The position numbers and the translations under genes are program-made. The notes beneath the pieces were generated by a model. The model was not told the DNA's origin. It searched no databases and saw only the letters and a list, made by a program, of their open reading frames with translations. Of a stretch of 34,439 bases of DNA, positions 8,951 to 16,273 are shown one piece after another (positions within the stretch are counted from its first letter, which is position 1; each line of letters begins with the position of its first letter). Source of the stretch: Spirochaetales bacterium. Lineage in GTDB: Bacteria; Spirochaetota; Spirochaetia; SZUA-6. The DNA lies in NCBI GenBank assembly GCA_027021365.1, contig JALUUM010000034.1:1-34439 (forward strand), in the 5' to 3' direction.

Positions 8951-10120
8951 ATGAAGACAATCTTTTTCACAATCGCATCCATTCTGACCTTGATCATTCT
9001 TTCAGGCTGCTCTACGACAACGCTAAAAACGGAGTCTTCGAGGGTCTATCCACCGGGTTCCGACAAGGTTGGAAAGGAAGGCCTCAAGCAATACGTGGAA
9101 CCATGGGAAGACGGACTCCGCAGTGACCCCAATGGCGACTCCTTCGAGTGGTGGTACTTCGACTTTACCCTATCCGATAGCTCCACGGTGGTGATTGTTT
9201 TTTCCACAAAAGACATACTAAAGCCTTCAGGCAAACCGGACCCTCAGGTTAGCATCAGTATCACAACACCCGACGGGAAGAGAATTTCGGATTCCGATAA
9301 GCCGGGTTTTGCGAAGTTCAGTGCCCTGAAGGATCGATGTTACGTAAGGATCGGAAAGAGCAGTGTATCGGGTGACTTACAGACCTACAGGCTGATCTAT
9401 GACCATGGCGGAATATATGCCGAACTTAAAATGGTCTCAAGAGCACCACCCTGGCGTCCGGGAGATGGCAAGATGTACTTCGATGCGAAACGCACCAAGT
9501 ACTTTGCCTGGCTCCCTGCTCTTCCGTACGGTGATGTGAGGGGAAGAATCGGTTTCAACGGAGAGATCCATGAGGTTTCAGGCACTGCGTATCACGACCA
9601 TAACTGGGGCAACGTGAGGTTGGACCGGGTGATGACACAGTGGTACTGGGGAAGAGCACATATAGGTGATTACACGACAATTTTTTCCCAGATACTAACC
9701 TCGCCGGAGTACGGGAGCATGAGGGTACCAGTCTTCTACCTGGCAAAGGGAAACAGAATTCTCTCCGATGAGAGCTTTCAAATGGTACTATCAGCATCAA
9801 AGTGGAAGACACATTCGGGAGGAAGGGAATTTCCACAGGAGATAGAGATTGCCATACAGCAGAAAAACGGGCAATTTCTACTCAGGCTTTCAAAGCCTCA
9901 AATTATCGAGGCGAAGAGTTTCCTCGAGGACCTTCCCATACCCCTGCAATTACTCGTACGACTATTCGATAACCCGTATTACTTTCGATTCAAAACAAAG
10001 CTTACACTTTTAATATCCTTGGTTCCCGGAGCTGCAGATACAACCTACCGGGATGAGGTTGCTGCCGGTTCTGCAATCTTCGAGATGATGCTTTTAAAGG
10101 GGAAACACACTGTCAGATGA
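8951..10120 (+). CDS. Lipoprotein with CrtC/AttH-like lipocalin domain
   Basis: 389 residues. The lipoprotein signal ends in LSGC with Cys20. The mature protein has the marks of the CrtC (hydroxyneurosporene synthase)/AttH/tocopherol-cyclase-like lipocalin superfamily: FEWWYFDFTL near 66-75, an acidic PDGKR turn, and the signature TAYHDHNWGN (Tyr214 to Asn221). In CrtC the family hydrates carotenoids; the acidic residue and His in this motif belong to the active site. Here the enzyme-like domain is tethered to a membrane by lipid, which is unlike cytoplasmic CrtC, and no carotenoid synthesis genes are nearby, so the substrate is open. Upstream purines are weak, so the start rests mainly on the signal peptide. 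Downstream lies only pseudogene DNA. Confidence 0.75.
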   Translation: MKTIFFTIASILTLIILSGCSTTTLKTESSRVYPPGSDKVGKEGLKQYVEPWEDGLRSDPNGDSFEWWYFDFTLSDSSTVVIVFSTKDILKPSGKPDPQVSISITTPDGKRISDSDKPGFAKFSALKDRCYVRIGKSSVSGDLQTYRLIYDHGGIYAELKMVSRAPPWRPGDGKMYFDAKRTKYFAWLPALPYGDVRGRIGFNGEIHEVSGTAYHDHNWGNVRLDRVMTQWYWGRAHIGDYTTIFSQILTSPEYGSMRVPVFYLAKGNRILSDESFQMVLSASKWKTHSGGREFPQEIEIAIQQKNGQFLLRLSKPQIIEAKSFLEDLPIPLQLLVRLFDNPYYFRFKTKLTLLISLVPGAADTTYRDEVAAGSAIFEMMLLKGKHTVR

Positions 10121-10159
10121 AATCCTCAGTCGGACTTTTCCATATTCCCGCTTAATGAC

Positions 10160-10703
10160 CTAACGAAAACGCTTTAGAAGCAGAAAAAAGCTCACCACAG
10201 TAACAGAACTCATTGCCATTGCCAGGCCTGCAAGTTCCGGCCGGAAAGTGATTCCAGTGATTCCGAAGAACGGAAAGAGAAGCCCGGCTACCACTGGTAT
10301 CAATACGATGTTGTAAGCAAATGCCCAGAAGAAGTTTCCCTTTATTCTCCGTATGACAGCCTTACCAAACTTCTTTCCAACAAAGTAATTCTTTCCGTGG
10401 ATAGCGGCTTCTTATCCGTTAAAGCCGGTTTCCCCCCGGTAAGGTGAGTATGCTACGGTAAGGAGAGCTGGCATGAAGTATGAGACAGCCCTGTCGGCAA
10501 TTCGCTGGATAGGTGGCTTGGAAGCCTGCGCCTCTTCGCCGAGCCTGATTATCTGTGCAAGGATGGTCTCGCTTCCTACCTTTTTAGCCTCTATATGCAG
10601 AATGCCACGCTGATTTACCGCACCGCCAATCAGGTTCTCCCCACCCTGCGTAGTGGAGGAATCGGCTCCACTATAATCATCGATTCATCGACTTGCATTC
10701 TTC
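10160..10703 (-). pseudogene. Remnant of a P1B-type heavy-metal (copper-type) ATPase gene
   Basis: This otherwise empty stretch translates on the minus strand into recognisable but broken pieces of a CopA-like ATPase. From about 10700: GRMQVDESMIIVEPIP (family: VDESMLTGEP, so the TGE motif is already changed). After a frameshift comes GGENLIGGAVNQRGILHIEA and KKVGSETILAQIIRLGEEAQ, continuing to a start of a membrane helix (RIADRAVSYFMPALLTVAY). After an in-frame TAA near 10412 comes [18 protein letters not shown] text (read [20 protein letters not shown]) and the last helices, ending at the genuine stop 10160-10162 after LLLKRFR. The N-terminal metal-binding part, CPC helix, DKTGT phosphorylation site and ATP-binding domain are missing. 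It cannot encode a working pump. Confidence 0.85.
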
Positions 10704-10742
10704 CTGTCTCTTACATACTTTACCATTGTTATAACATAATAG

Positions 10743-10774
10743 ATATCCGGATATTGTAAACTTAAAAATAAGTT
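10743..10774. repeat. Two small palindromes after modC
   Basis: ATATCCGGATAT (10743-10754) is a perfect 12-bp palindrome, and AACTTA-AAAA-TAAGTT (10759-10774) is a 6-bp inverted repeat with a four-base loop that touches the modC stop codon. On the minus strand the second has T residues only in its loop, so it is not a typical terminator. They may still mark the end of the moa-mod transcript. Confidence 0.35.
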
Positions 10775-11918
10775 ATTCGTCATTAAGCAGAAAGAGCCTC
10801 TGGGGAGGAAAATATGCCGTAACTGTAGAATCAGGGGAAAGATTGATACCGTTAAACCTTTCCTTCGACATCCTTATTTCGAAATCGTAATCATGTTTAT
10901 TCCAGCCCTTCATGCATCTATCATTATCCGCATTACCGACGATATTACAATAGAGGATGTATCCCAAGCCATAGGGAACATACTCGGTAACAACGCTTTT
11001 AACCGAGTTTTCCTTTCCAGGCTGGAATACATTTCCGGATTTTTCGGTTCCCATTATTTCTATCTCCTCGGCCCTGATAGAAAACTTCACCCTGCTACCT
11101 GGCTTCAAACCGGATATACTATCATTTTCCCCTATCGCAAGATTGATTCTGCGGTCACCCCACTTCAACAACAGGCTACCCTTTTCCACGGCAACCAATT
11201 CACCCGCGAAGATATTATTAATTCCGACCACCCTCGCCGCTTTGACTGTTCGCGGCCTCCCGAATACCTCATCACTGCTCCCTTCCTGAATCAACCTACC
11301 ATCAGCAATAATTCCTACCTTATCCGAGAGAATGCGTGCTTCTTCCAGATCATGAGTTATATGGACAATCGTCTTACCTATCCTCCTGTGCAATCTTTTG
11401 ATAAACCACCACAACGAATGCTTGAGGTTGGTATCTATCGAAGAGTACGGCTCATCCAGGAGAAGCACCTCAGGATCGATAATCAGTGCCCTGGCAAGGG
11501 CTACCCTCTGTTTTTCTCCGCCACTCAAACTATCAGGCATTCGATCGAGCAGGTGCCCTATATTCAATTCGAAACTTATCTCTCCAATTCTCTCTTCCAT
11601 GACATGCTCTGAAATCCCCCTCAACTTGAGACCAATAGCAATATTCTTTCTTACATCCATGAAGGGAAAAAGAGCATAATCCTGAGGAAGATAGCCTATG
11701 TTTCGTTTTTCAGGGGGAGCTTTGGAGACATCCTTCCCGTTTAAGAATATTCTGCCTTTCTCAGAAGTTATCAATCCTGCAATACTCTCCAGCAACAAGG
11801 TCTTTCCGGAGCCAGTGGGGCCAAGAATCGTACAGTATTGACCTTTCTCAACTCTGAGGTTTATTCCTTTCAGTTGGAAGTTGCCTACTTTGACGTACAG
11901 ATTATCGATTTTTACCAT
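10773..11918 (-). CDS. modC: Molybdate/tungstate ABC transporter ATP-binding protein
   Basis: 381 residues; the ATPase that powers oxyanion import through ModB. Walker A GPTGSGKT at 33-40, Q-loop LPQD at 77-80, signature LSGGE at 131-135, Walker B VLLLDEP at 151-157 and the switch His189 (HITHD) are all intact. Residues about 240-378 form a C-terminal regulatory region (FSIRAEEIEI, then an odd segment with CNIVGNADNDRC) of the TOBE/MOP kind, which in this family can sense the oxyanion. Subfamily (ModC, WtpC or TupC) cannot be settled by eye. The start ATGGTAAAAATC is the last unit of a six-copy 14-bp repeat that joins it to modB; the purines just upstream (AAAAGTCCC) are a poor ribosome site. 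Confidence 0.85.
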   Translation of the reverse strand: MVKIDNLYVKVGNFQLKGINLRVEKGQYCTILGPTGSGKTLLLESIAGLITSEKGRIFLNGKDVSKAPPEKRNIGYLPQDYALFPFMDVRKNIAIGLKLRGISEHVMEERIGEISFELNIGHLLDRMPDSLSGGEKQRVALARALIIDPEVLLLDEPYSSIDTNLKHSLWWFIKRLHRRIGKTIVHITHDLEEARILSDKVGIIADGRLIQEGSSDEVFGRPRTVKAARVVGINNIFAGELVAVEKGSLLLKWGDRRINLAIGENDSISGLKPGSRVKFSIRAEEIEIMGTEKSGNVFQPGKENSVKSVVTEYVPYGLGYILYCNIVGNADNDRCMKGWNKHDYDFEIRMSKERFNGINLSPDSTVTAYFPPQRLFLLNDE

Positions 11919-11989
11919 GGGACTTTTACCATGCCAACCTTACCATATCACCTTTGCCATGTCGCCGTTTACCATACAGCCTTCACCAT
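11914..11989 (-). repeat. Six-copy 14-bp start/stop repeat between modB and modC
   Basis: Read on the minus strand, ATG codons begin at 11989, 11975, 11960, 11946, 11932 and 11918: spacings 14, 15, 14, 14 and 14. Five of six copies read ATGGTRA; the third reads ATGGCAA. A 14-base period shifts the frame, so each ATG opens a tiny ORF that stops in the ATGGTAA of a later copy. The peptides are MVKAVW, MVNGDMAKVIW (two starts, one frame), MVRLAW and MVKVPW; the sixth ATG is modC itself. The modB stop (TGA of ATGGTGA at 11983) lies in the first copy, and modB also ends in VAW. Purine-rich AAGG stretches precede several internal ATGs. Confidence 0.9.
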
Positions 11990-12774
11990 GCAACGAGCTC
12001 TTTGGTTACCCTTCTTACCACAAGGAGAACCATAACGGAGAGTAACAGGAGAATGAGGATCACTATCATGGCCTGCTGGACATCTGCTCTGGCAAAACTA
12101 AGGAATATTGCTACCGGAAGAGTTTCGGTTTTCATGGTGGTAGCTCCGGCAAGAGTTACCGTTGCACCGAATTCTCCCATAGCCCTCGCCCAGGTTATGA
12201 CAAAAGCGGCAAATATCCCATGCTTTGCCATCGGAATCGTAACATGAAGGAGTGTTTGAAACCTCGTCGCGCCAAGCGTTCTGATTACTTTTTCGTAACG
12301 AACATCCACGCTATCGAAAGTCGATTTTAGGAGCCTGATGGCAAGAGCACTTACAACTATGAACTGGGCAAGAATTATACCTGGAATTTCAAAGGTAAAA
12401 CGTAAAAGCTTATTCTCTATGAAAGCTCCGATTGAGGTATTGTTTAAAAAGATTATGAGAATAGCTCCTATCGCAATGGGGGATAGAATAATCGGTACAT
12501 CGAAAATAGTGTCGATTATGTCTTTTCCCGGAAAAGAGAAGCGTGAAAGGGCATAGGAAACTGGCAGAGCGAACAGCATGGCTGAAATCGAAGCGACAGA
12601 AGACGTTAAGAGGCTCAGTTTCAGAGCAAAGAGTATCTCTTTCGAAAAAAGAATCTTCAAGAAATGATACCAATCGATATATTTGAAGATAGAGAATATG
12701 AGAAGAAGAAAAACGAAAACAGAAACGAGGAGCGTTGCCAGAAACACCACCCCGAACAAGCCGTTCTTATTCAT
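11983..12774 (-). CDS. modB: Molybdate/tungstate ABC transporter permease
   Basis: 263 residues with about six membrane helices, the usual size for ModB-type permeases that form the membrane channel for the oxyanion. The cytoplasmic coupling (EAA) loop reads TLGATRFQTLLHVTIPMAKHG near 170-190 and is followed by ARAMGEFGATVTLAG, a hallmark of ModB/WtpB/TupB. It begins on the modA stop (ATGA overlap at 12771-12774), so the two are translationally coupled. Its own stop lies in the first copy of the 14-bp repeat array that leads to modC. No frame damage is seen. Confidence 0.88.
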   Translation of the reverse strand: MNKNGLFGVVFLATLLVSVFVFLLLIFSIFKYIDWYHFLKILFSKEILFALKLSLLTSSVASISAMLFALPVSYALSRFSFPGKDIIDTIFDVPIILSPIAIGAILIIFLNNTSIGAFIENKLLRFTFEIPGIILAQFIVVSALAIRLLKSTFDSVDVRYEKVIRTLGATRFQTLLHVTIPMAKHGIFAAFVITWARAMGEFGATVTLAGATTMKTETLPVAIFLSFARADVQQAMIVILILLLLSVMVLLVVRRVTKELVAW

Positions 12775-13679
12775 TTCCGTGTTTCTGCCTTCAGGTTTGC
12801 AAGCAGAGTAAAATCCTCATCCAGGTGATATTCTCCCCCTATCTTTGCATTCGGTGCAAAGCTGTATGCCTCCTGTGAGGTTGCAATATATCCCCACTTT
12901 CTGAAGATTCTCTGCCCTTCCCCGCCGGCAAGAAACTTTATAAAACGGGTAGCTTTGGAGACTTTCTTGGAGAAAACAGAGACCCCCGCCGGAATGTATG
13001 CAAGCCGTGGAATTTTCGATGGTTCAATGGGAATTGCCTCTGTCTTGTCCGGATTCCACTTTGAAAAAACTCTCCAACCAATTATTGCATCGACCGCCTC
13101 CATGGGTATCAATGCAGCAGTTTTACTGCAGCTCCCTGCAAAGGTCACAATATTCTTCCCAACAGACTGCAAAAGCCCCGCTTTTTTTAGTATCTCCACC
13201 GCATAGAGACCAATGCAGACGGACTGAGGATTGCCTATTGCAACTTTGATACCCTCTTTCGACAGATCTTTTAAGCCCCTTATGCCTTTGGGATTTCCCT
13301 TGCTTACTATGATAGATGGCACAAGGTAGGCCAAAATTACTTCAGTGTTCTTCCTTATCAGGCCCTCCTCTTCCGCTTTCATCATGTAATCCGGAGATCC
13401 AGGAATATAGAGGTCCCCCTGACGGCTCATCTTCATCTGCGAAAGAACAGTACCTGAACCGGAGAAGTGCAATACTACGCGGATTCCTTCTTTCTCTTCA
13501 AACCTCTTTGCAGCCTCTTCCAGAACAGGTTTAGATGCGGAACCGGCGAATACCGATATCTCGCCTATATCACCTTTCAACTCTTTCTGACAGCCGGCAA
13601 ACAACAACGATACGGCCAGAAGACAGGTGATCGCCGGTAAGATAAGATAGTATCTCTTGTTTTTGCTCCTTTCGCTCAT
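12771..13679 (-). CDS. modA: Molybdate/tungstate-binding lipoprotein
   Basis: 302 residues; the extracytoplasmic receptor that hands oxyanion to ModB. A cytoplasmic stretch and hydrophobic core lead to lipobox FAGC with Cys30. The mature part has family motifs: SVFAGSASKPVLEEAAKRFE near 42-61, the oxyanion-loop-like FSGSGTVLSQM near 72-82, GDLYIPGSPDYM near 87-98, and a second lobe with VGWRVF-like IIGWRVFSKW near 205-214. It begins 3 bases after the moaA stop; its Shine-Dalgarno (GGAGG) is made by the last Gly codons of moaA, so the genes are co-transcribed. Molybdate is assumed because of moaA and moeA; tungstate is equally possible from sequence. Confidence 0.87.
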   Translation of the reverse strand: MSERSKNKRYYLILPAITCLLAVSLLFAGCQKELKGDIGEISVFAGSASKPVLEEAAKRFEEKEGIRVVLHFSGSGTVLSQMKMSRQGDLYIPGSPDYMMKAEEEGLIRKNTEVILAYLVPSIIVSKGNPKGIRGLKDLSKEGIKVAIGNPQSVCIGLYAVEILKKAGLLQSVGKNIVTFAGSCSKTAALIPMEAVDAIIGWRVFSKWNPDKTEAIPIEPSKIPRLAYIPAGVSVFSKKVSKATRFIKFLAGGEGQRIFRKWGYIATSQEAYSFAPNAKIGGEYHLDEDFTLLANLKAETRK

Positions 13680-13682
13680 GTA

Positions 13683-14642
13683 TCATCCTCCTATCTCTGC
13701 AGCAGTTTCGTTGCTCACTGCATAGTGCGGTTCCTTCCTTTTCATCATCACCAGATCTTTGATCATCTCTCCTATTACACAATCATTTTTCTCCCTGCGA
13801 ATCAGTTCACGAAGGCTATAGTTCCTTCTGTCGAACAGGCACAGTTTAAGCTCTCCATTGGCCTTTATCCTTATTCTGTTACAACTGTTACAAAATGGAT
13901 TACTGATATGGGTAATAAATCCGACCTTCACATTCTTGCCTTTAACCCTGAAATAACGGGCAACTGAATTATTCTCCGAAAAAACATCCTCCTCCAGTAC
14001 CCCTTCCTCCGTCAACTTGTTCCTCATATGAGATAGTGAGATAAAATCCGATTCAGAACTCTCGTACTCTACAAAAGTAGATTCTGTCCTGAAATTCATC
14101 TTCTCGATGAATCTTACCGTTATATCGTGGGAAACACCAAAGTTGATGAAATCCCGTATTTCATTGTCATTAAAACCCCTTATAACGACTACATTTAGCT
14201 TTACGGGAACTCTCAACCTCTCGAGATTACTGAGAAAGGTCTTAAGATCTCCTCCTCTCGTTATATACCTATACTTCTCTCTAACCAGTGAATCGCAACT
14301 TACATTTATGCCTGACAATCCTGTATTATTGAGCCTTTCTATATCCAGATTCGGGACAACGAGGTTAGTGGTAAGATAGAAATTATCCAAATCGAGCCTC
14401 TCAAAAAACTCCAAAACACCCCTTCTTACAAGCGGCTCACCACCTGTAAAGCGGAACTTCTTTATTCCCAGGTTCTTGAATATCTCAATAATCCGTTCCA
14501 GCTCCTCGAAGCTCAATATCTCGCTGCGGGGAATCATTCCGAGACCTTTCACAGGCATACAGTACCGGCAGGCGAGGTTACACCTGTCGGTAAGTGATAT
14601 GCGAAGATAATCTATTTTCCTGCCGAAGCTATCAACAATCAC
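13683..14642 (-). CDS. moaA: GTP 3',8-cyclase, first enzyme of molybdenum cofactor synthesis
   Basis: A radical-SAM enzyme that rearranges GTP to the precursor of cyclic pyranopterin. The N-terminal cluster motif is CNLACRYC; FTGGEP follows; the C-terminal cluster is built by FCNSCNRIR and a third Cys in ELKLCL; and the protein ends in Gly-Gly (AAEIGG), the tail known to be needed in MoaA. I chose GTG at 14642 (M-I-V-D-S-F-G-R) because this matches the usual family N-terminus. The frame stays open to a TTG at 14678, which would add 12 atypical residues, but that TTG belongs to a TTGACA promoter-like box and has no spaced ribosome site. First gene of moaA-modABC. MoaC, MoaD/E and Mog are not in the window. 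Confidence 0.9.
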   Translation of the reverse strand: MIVDSFGRKIDYLRISLTDRCNLACRYCMPVKGLGMIPRSEILSFEELERIIEIFKNLGIKKFRFTGGEPLVRRGVLEFFERLDLDNFYLTTNLVVPNLDIERLNNTGLSGINVSCDSLVREKYRYITRGGDLKTFLSNLERLRVPVKLNVVVIRGFNDNEIRDFINFGVSHDITVRFIEKMNFRTESTFVEYESSESDFISLSHMRNKLTEEGVLEEDVFSENNSVARYFRVKGKNVKVGFITHISNPFCNSCNRIRIKANGELKLCLFDRRNYSLRELIRREKNDCVIGEMIKDLVMMKRKEPHYAVSNETAAEIGG

Positions 14643-14649
14643 AGGCGTT

Positions 14650-14678
14650 ATCTTTATAAAAATATAACGAATTGTCAA
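14650..14678 (-). promoter_or_regulatory. Candidate promoter of the moaA-modABC operon
   Basis: On the minus strand a perfect TTGACA (14673-14678) is followed after 17 bases by AAAGAT (14650-14655), which matches only three of six -10 positions; an alternative TATAAA lies at 14 bases. A transcript start near 14643 would put the chosen moaA GTG at or next to the 5' end, so the message may be leaderless. Confidence 0.35.
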
Positions 14679-14680
14679 GT

Positions 14681-14704
14681 CCTGGAATCACACCTGGGAT
14701 CACA
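14681..14704. repeat. Tandem 12-bp repeat beside the moaA promoter
   Basis: CCTGGAATCACA (14681-14692) is followed directly by CCTGGGATCACA (14693-14704), one mismatch. It lies just upstream of the minus-strand TTGACA box, where an activator or repressor could bind in two copies on one face of the helix (period close to one turn). Confidence 0.8.
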
Positions 14705-14761
14705 AGCCTCAAGTGTCAACCCACCTGTATCGAGACTCCTTCCTTAAAACTTCCGTGTTGA

Positions 14762-14785
14762 ATTAAAACAATTATTAAAACAATC
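14762..14785. repeat. Tandem 12-bp A+T-rich repeat in the moaA-moeA divergent region
   Basis: ATTAAAACAATT (14762-14773) and ATTAAAACAATC (14774-14785) are adjacent with one mismatch. They sit in the middle of the 200-base divergent region, immediately upstream of the plus-strand TTGACA at 14792, in the place of an UP element for moeA. Confidence 0.75.
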
Positions 14786-14791
14786 TCGCTA

Positions 14792-14823
14792 TTGACAATA
14801 AACTGCTATCAGCCGAATATAAC
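14792..14823 (+). promoter_or_regulatory. Candidate moeA promoter
   Basis: TTGACA (14792-14797) is a perfect -35 box. GAATAT (14815-14820) lies at the ideal 17 bases but is a weak -10; the better TATAAC (14818-14823) is 20 bases away. Both -10 candidates lie in or beside the first copy of a 14-bp direct repeat, so a protein bound there would block the polymerase. Confidence 0.4.
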
Positions 14824-14845
14824 AGGCGAATTATCAGCCGAATAT
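14807..14845. repeat. Direct repeat, possible operator upstream of moeA
   Basis: TATCAGCCGAATAT occurs exactly at 14807-14820 and again at 14832-14845, a centre distance of 25 bp (about two and a half helical turns). It covers the -10 region and transcript start expected for moeA. It does not resemble the ModE palindrome as I know it. Confidence 0.7.
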
Positions 14846-14870
14846 TAAGGGCTAGAAGGTTTACAGTGTA

Positions 14871-16130
14871 ATGATTTCAATAGAGGAAGCAAGAAGCATA
14901 ATCAAGGATAACCTTCCGGATCGTAGAAGGACCATCCAACCTATCGAAGATTCTCTACACTATGTACTATCAGAAGACATAACAGCAAGAGAAGACTCCC
15001 CAGGCTATACGAACAGCAAGATGGACGGCTTTGCCTGCATTTATTCAGACATCGAAAAGCTGGCAGAAAAGCATGAAAGCCATGTGGTTTTAGAAATCAC
15101 CGGAGAGAGCAGAGCAGGTGTTCCATTTGAGGGAGAACTGCAAACCGGACAGGCTGTCAGGGTGAGCACGGGAGCCCTTATACCACGCCATGCTGACATA
15201 GTTATCCCCATAGAAGAAACGGAGGTCAGTGGAGACAGGGTTGTCATTCGCAGCAGAATAACTGCCACCAGCCCGAGATACATCCGTCACAGGGGTTCGG
15301 AGTTCAAAAGAGGAGAGGTTCTGATAAAAAAGGGAACGGAAATAATGCCTCAACATATTGCGCTACTCGCCTCACAGGGAATTGTCACGGTCGATGTATT
15401 CGAAAGACCGGGTATCTCCATTTTCACAACGGGTACCGAGGTGAGACCGGCAAACGAAAAAATAGAACCCTTCCAGCTTAGAAATGCCAACTTGCCGATG
15501 CTGGAAAGTTCTGTCCGCTTGAGCGGGGGAATTGTTATTCTCAAATCACACGTGGAGGATGATTTCGAAAACACCCGTTCCAGCATAACCAGGGCCATGG
15601 AATCCGGAAACCTGGTAATTTTCAGCGGTGGCGTTTCCATGGGCGAACACGATCTTGTAAGAAAAGCGGCCCTGGCCATCGGCCTGAATCCGCTCTTCTG
15701 GAAGGTCAACCAAAAACCCGGTAAACCCCTCTTCGTCGCAACCGGCAAGAAGGGAAAGCTATTCTTCGGACTTCCCGGTAATTCGGTTTCCTCATTGATA
15801 TGCTACTACCACTATATTCATCCGGTGATCAACCATCTCCGCGGCCTCTCCTATGAACACACAACCCTTACCGGCAGGCTCAAAAGAGCTGCTACAAACA
15901 TAAACAACAGGTATCATTTTTCCCGTATCAAGATTATTGGTACAAGTGAAAGAGGAGTACCTGAAATCGTTACACTTGTAAATCAGGATTCCCATCGCCT
16001 CTCATCAGTCGTAGGAGCTGACGGTTACATAATCATTCCGCCATTGGCAACCCTGAAAGAGAAAACGGATGTGATCGTTTATCCCTTTCCCGGTAAGTTA
16101 CAAAGTTTCATCGAGGCAACACCTGTATAA
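14871..16130 (+). CDS. moeA: Molybdopterin molybdenumtransferase
   Basis: 419 residues, normal length. MoeA inserts molybdate into adenylylated molybdopterin. Seen: domain with NSKMDGFA near 48-55 and TGQAVRVSTGALIPRHAD near 92-109; MogA-like domain with TTGTE at 186-190, SGGVSMGEHD at 252-261 (the active-site Asp loop), KPGKP at 282-286 and GLPGNSVS at 300-307; and a C-terminal beta domain from about 335. All expected motifs are present. It is divergent from moaA-modABC and is monocistronic as far as can be seen, since 140 bases separate it from the next gene. The ribosome site is weak (AGAAGG 13 bases upstream). Some relatives act with tungsten, so metal choice is open. Confidence 0.92.
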   Translation: MISIEEARSIIKDNLPDRRRTIQPIEDSLHYVLSEDITAREDSPGYTNSKMDGFACIYSDIEKLAEKHESHVVLEITGESRAGVPFEGELQTGQAVRVSTGALIPRHADIVIPIEETEVSGDRVVIRSRITATSPRYIRHRGSEFKRGEVLIKKGTEIMPQHIALLASQGIVTVDVFERPGISIFTTGTEVRPANEKIEPFQLRNANLPMLESSVRLSGGIVILKSHVEDDFENTRSSITRAMESGNLVIFSGGVSMGEHDLVRKAALAIGLNPLFWKVNQKPGKPLFVATGKKGKLFFGLPGNSVSSLICYYHYIHPVINHLRGLSYEHTTLTGRLKRAATNINNRYHFSRIKIIGTSERGVPEIVTLVNQDSHRLSSVVGADGYIIIPPLATLKEKTDVIVYPFPGKLQSFIEATPV

Positions 16131-16180
16131 TTTTATCACTGATTCTTTGGCATTGCTTAATGGCATTTCGCAAATCAAAC

Positions 16181-16199
16181 AGATTTTCCAAGATTTTCC
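16181..16199. repeat. AGATTTTCC direct repeat, period 10
   Basis: AGATTTTCC occurs at 16181-16189 and 16191-16199, one base apart. It lies just upstream of the TATAAT at 16213, in the area where the -35 contact of the promoter for the next gene should be, and no good -35 box is otherwise present. Confidence 0.55.
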
Positions 16200-16212
16200 C
16201 TTTATCGTGGTA

Positions 16213-16239
16213 TATAATATTAATATGATAGTATCATAT
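16213..16239 (+). promoter_or_regulatory. TATAAT box with adjacent 17-bp perfect palindrome (operator candidate)
   Basis: A consensus -10 hexamer TATAAT is at 16213-16218. Five bases on, ATATGATA-G-TATCATAT (16223-16239) is a perfect palindrome around a central G. It would cover the transcript start, the classic place for a dimeric repressor. A good -35 is missing, so an activator may be required, or the promoter is weak. The regulator is unknown. Confidence 0.55.
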
Positions 16240-16273
16240 CATTACGTTGAAGATCGAATTGAAGGAGAGGTCT

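Noticed and set aside
10893..11612. 239-residue open frame on the plus strand
   Set aside because: It lies wholly opposite modC, whose ATPase motifs are complete; its translation has no recognisable motif and no ribosome site.
14643..14678. TTG at 14678 as the moaA start
   Set aside because: It would add 12 residues not typical of MoaA, the nearest AGGA is only one base away, and the TTG is part of a perfect TTGACA box.
14679..14704. CRP-like site (TGTGA half-sites) at the moaA promoter, tempting because of the adenylate cyclase
   Set aside because: The two TGTGA elements are direct, not inverted, and 12 bases apart, so they do not form the CRP dyad.
14679..14870. Molybdenum cofactor riboswitch before moeA
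   Set aside because: No G+C-rich conserved core or stable multi-stem structure is visible; the space is occupied by A+T-rich repeats.
16247..16273. TTG start for the secreted protein at 16274
   Set aside because: The AAGGAGAGG ribosome site lies between this TTG and the ATG at 16274, which also starts the signal peptide cleanly.
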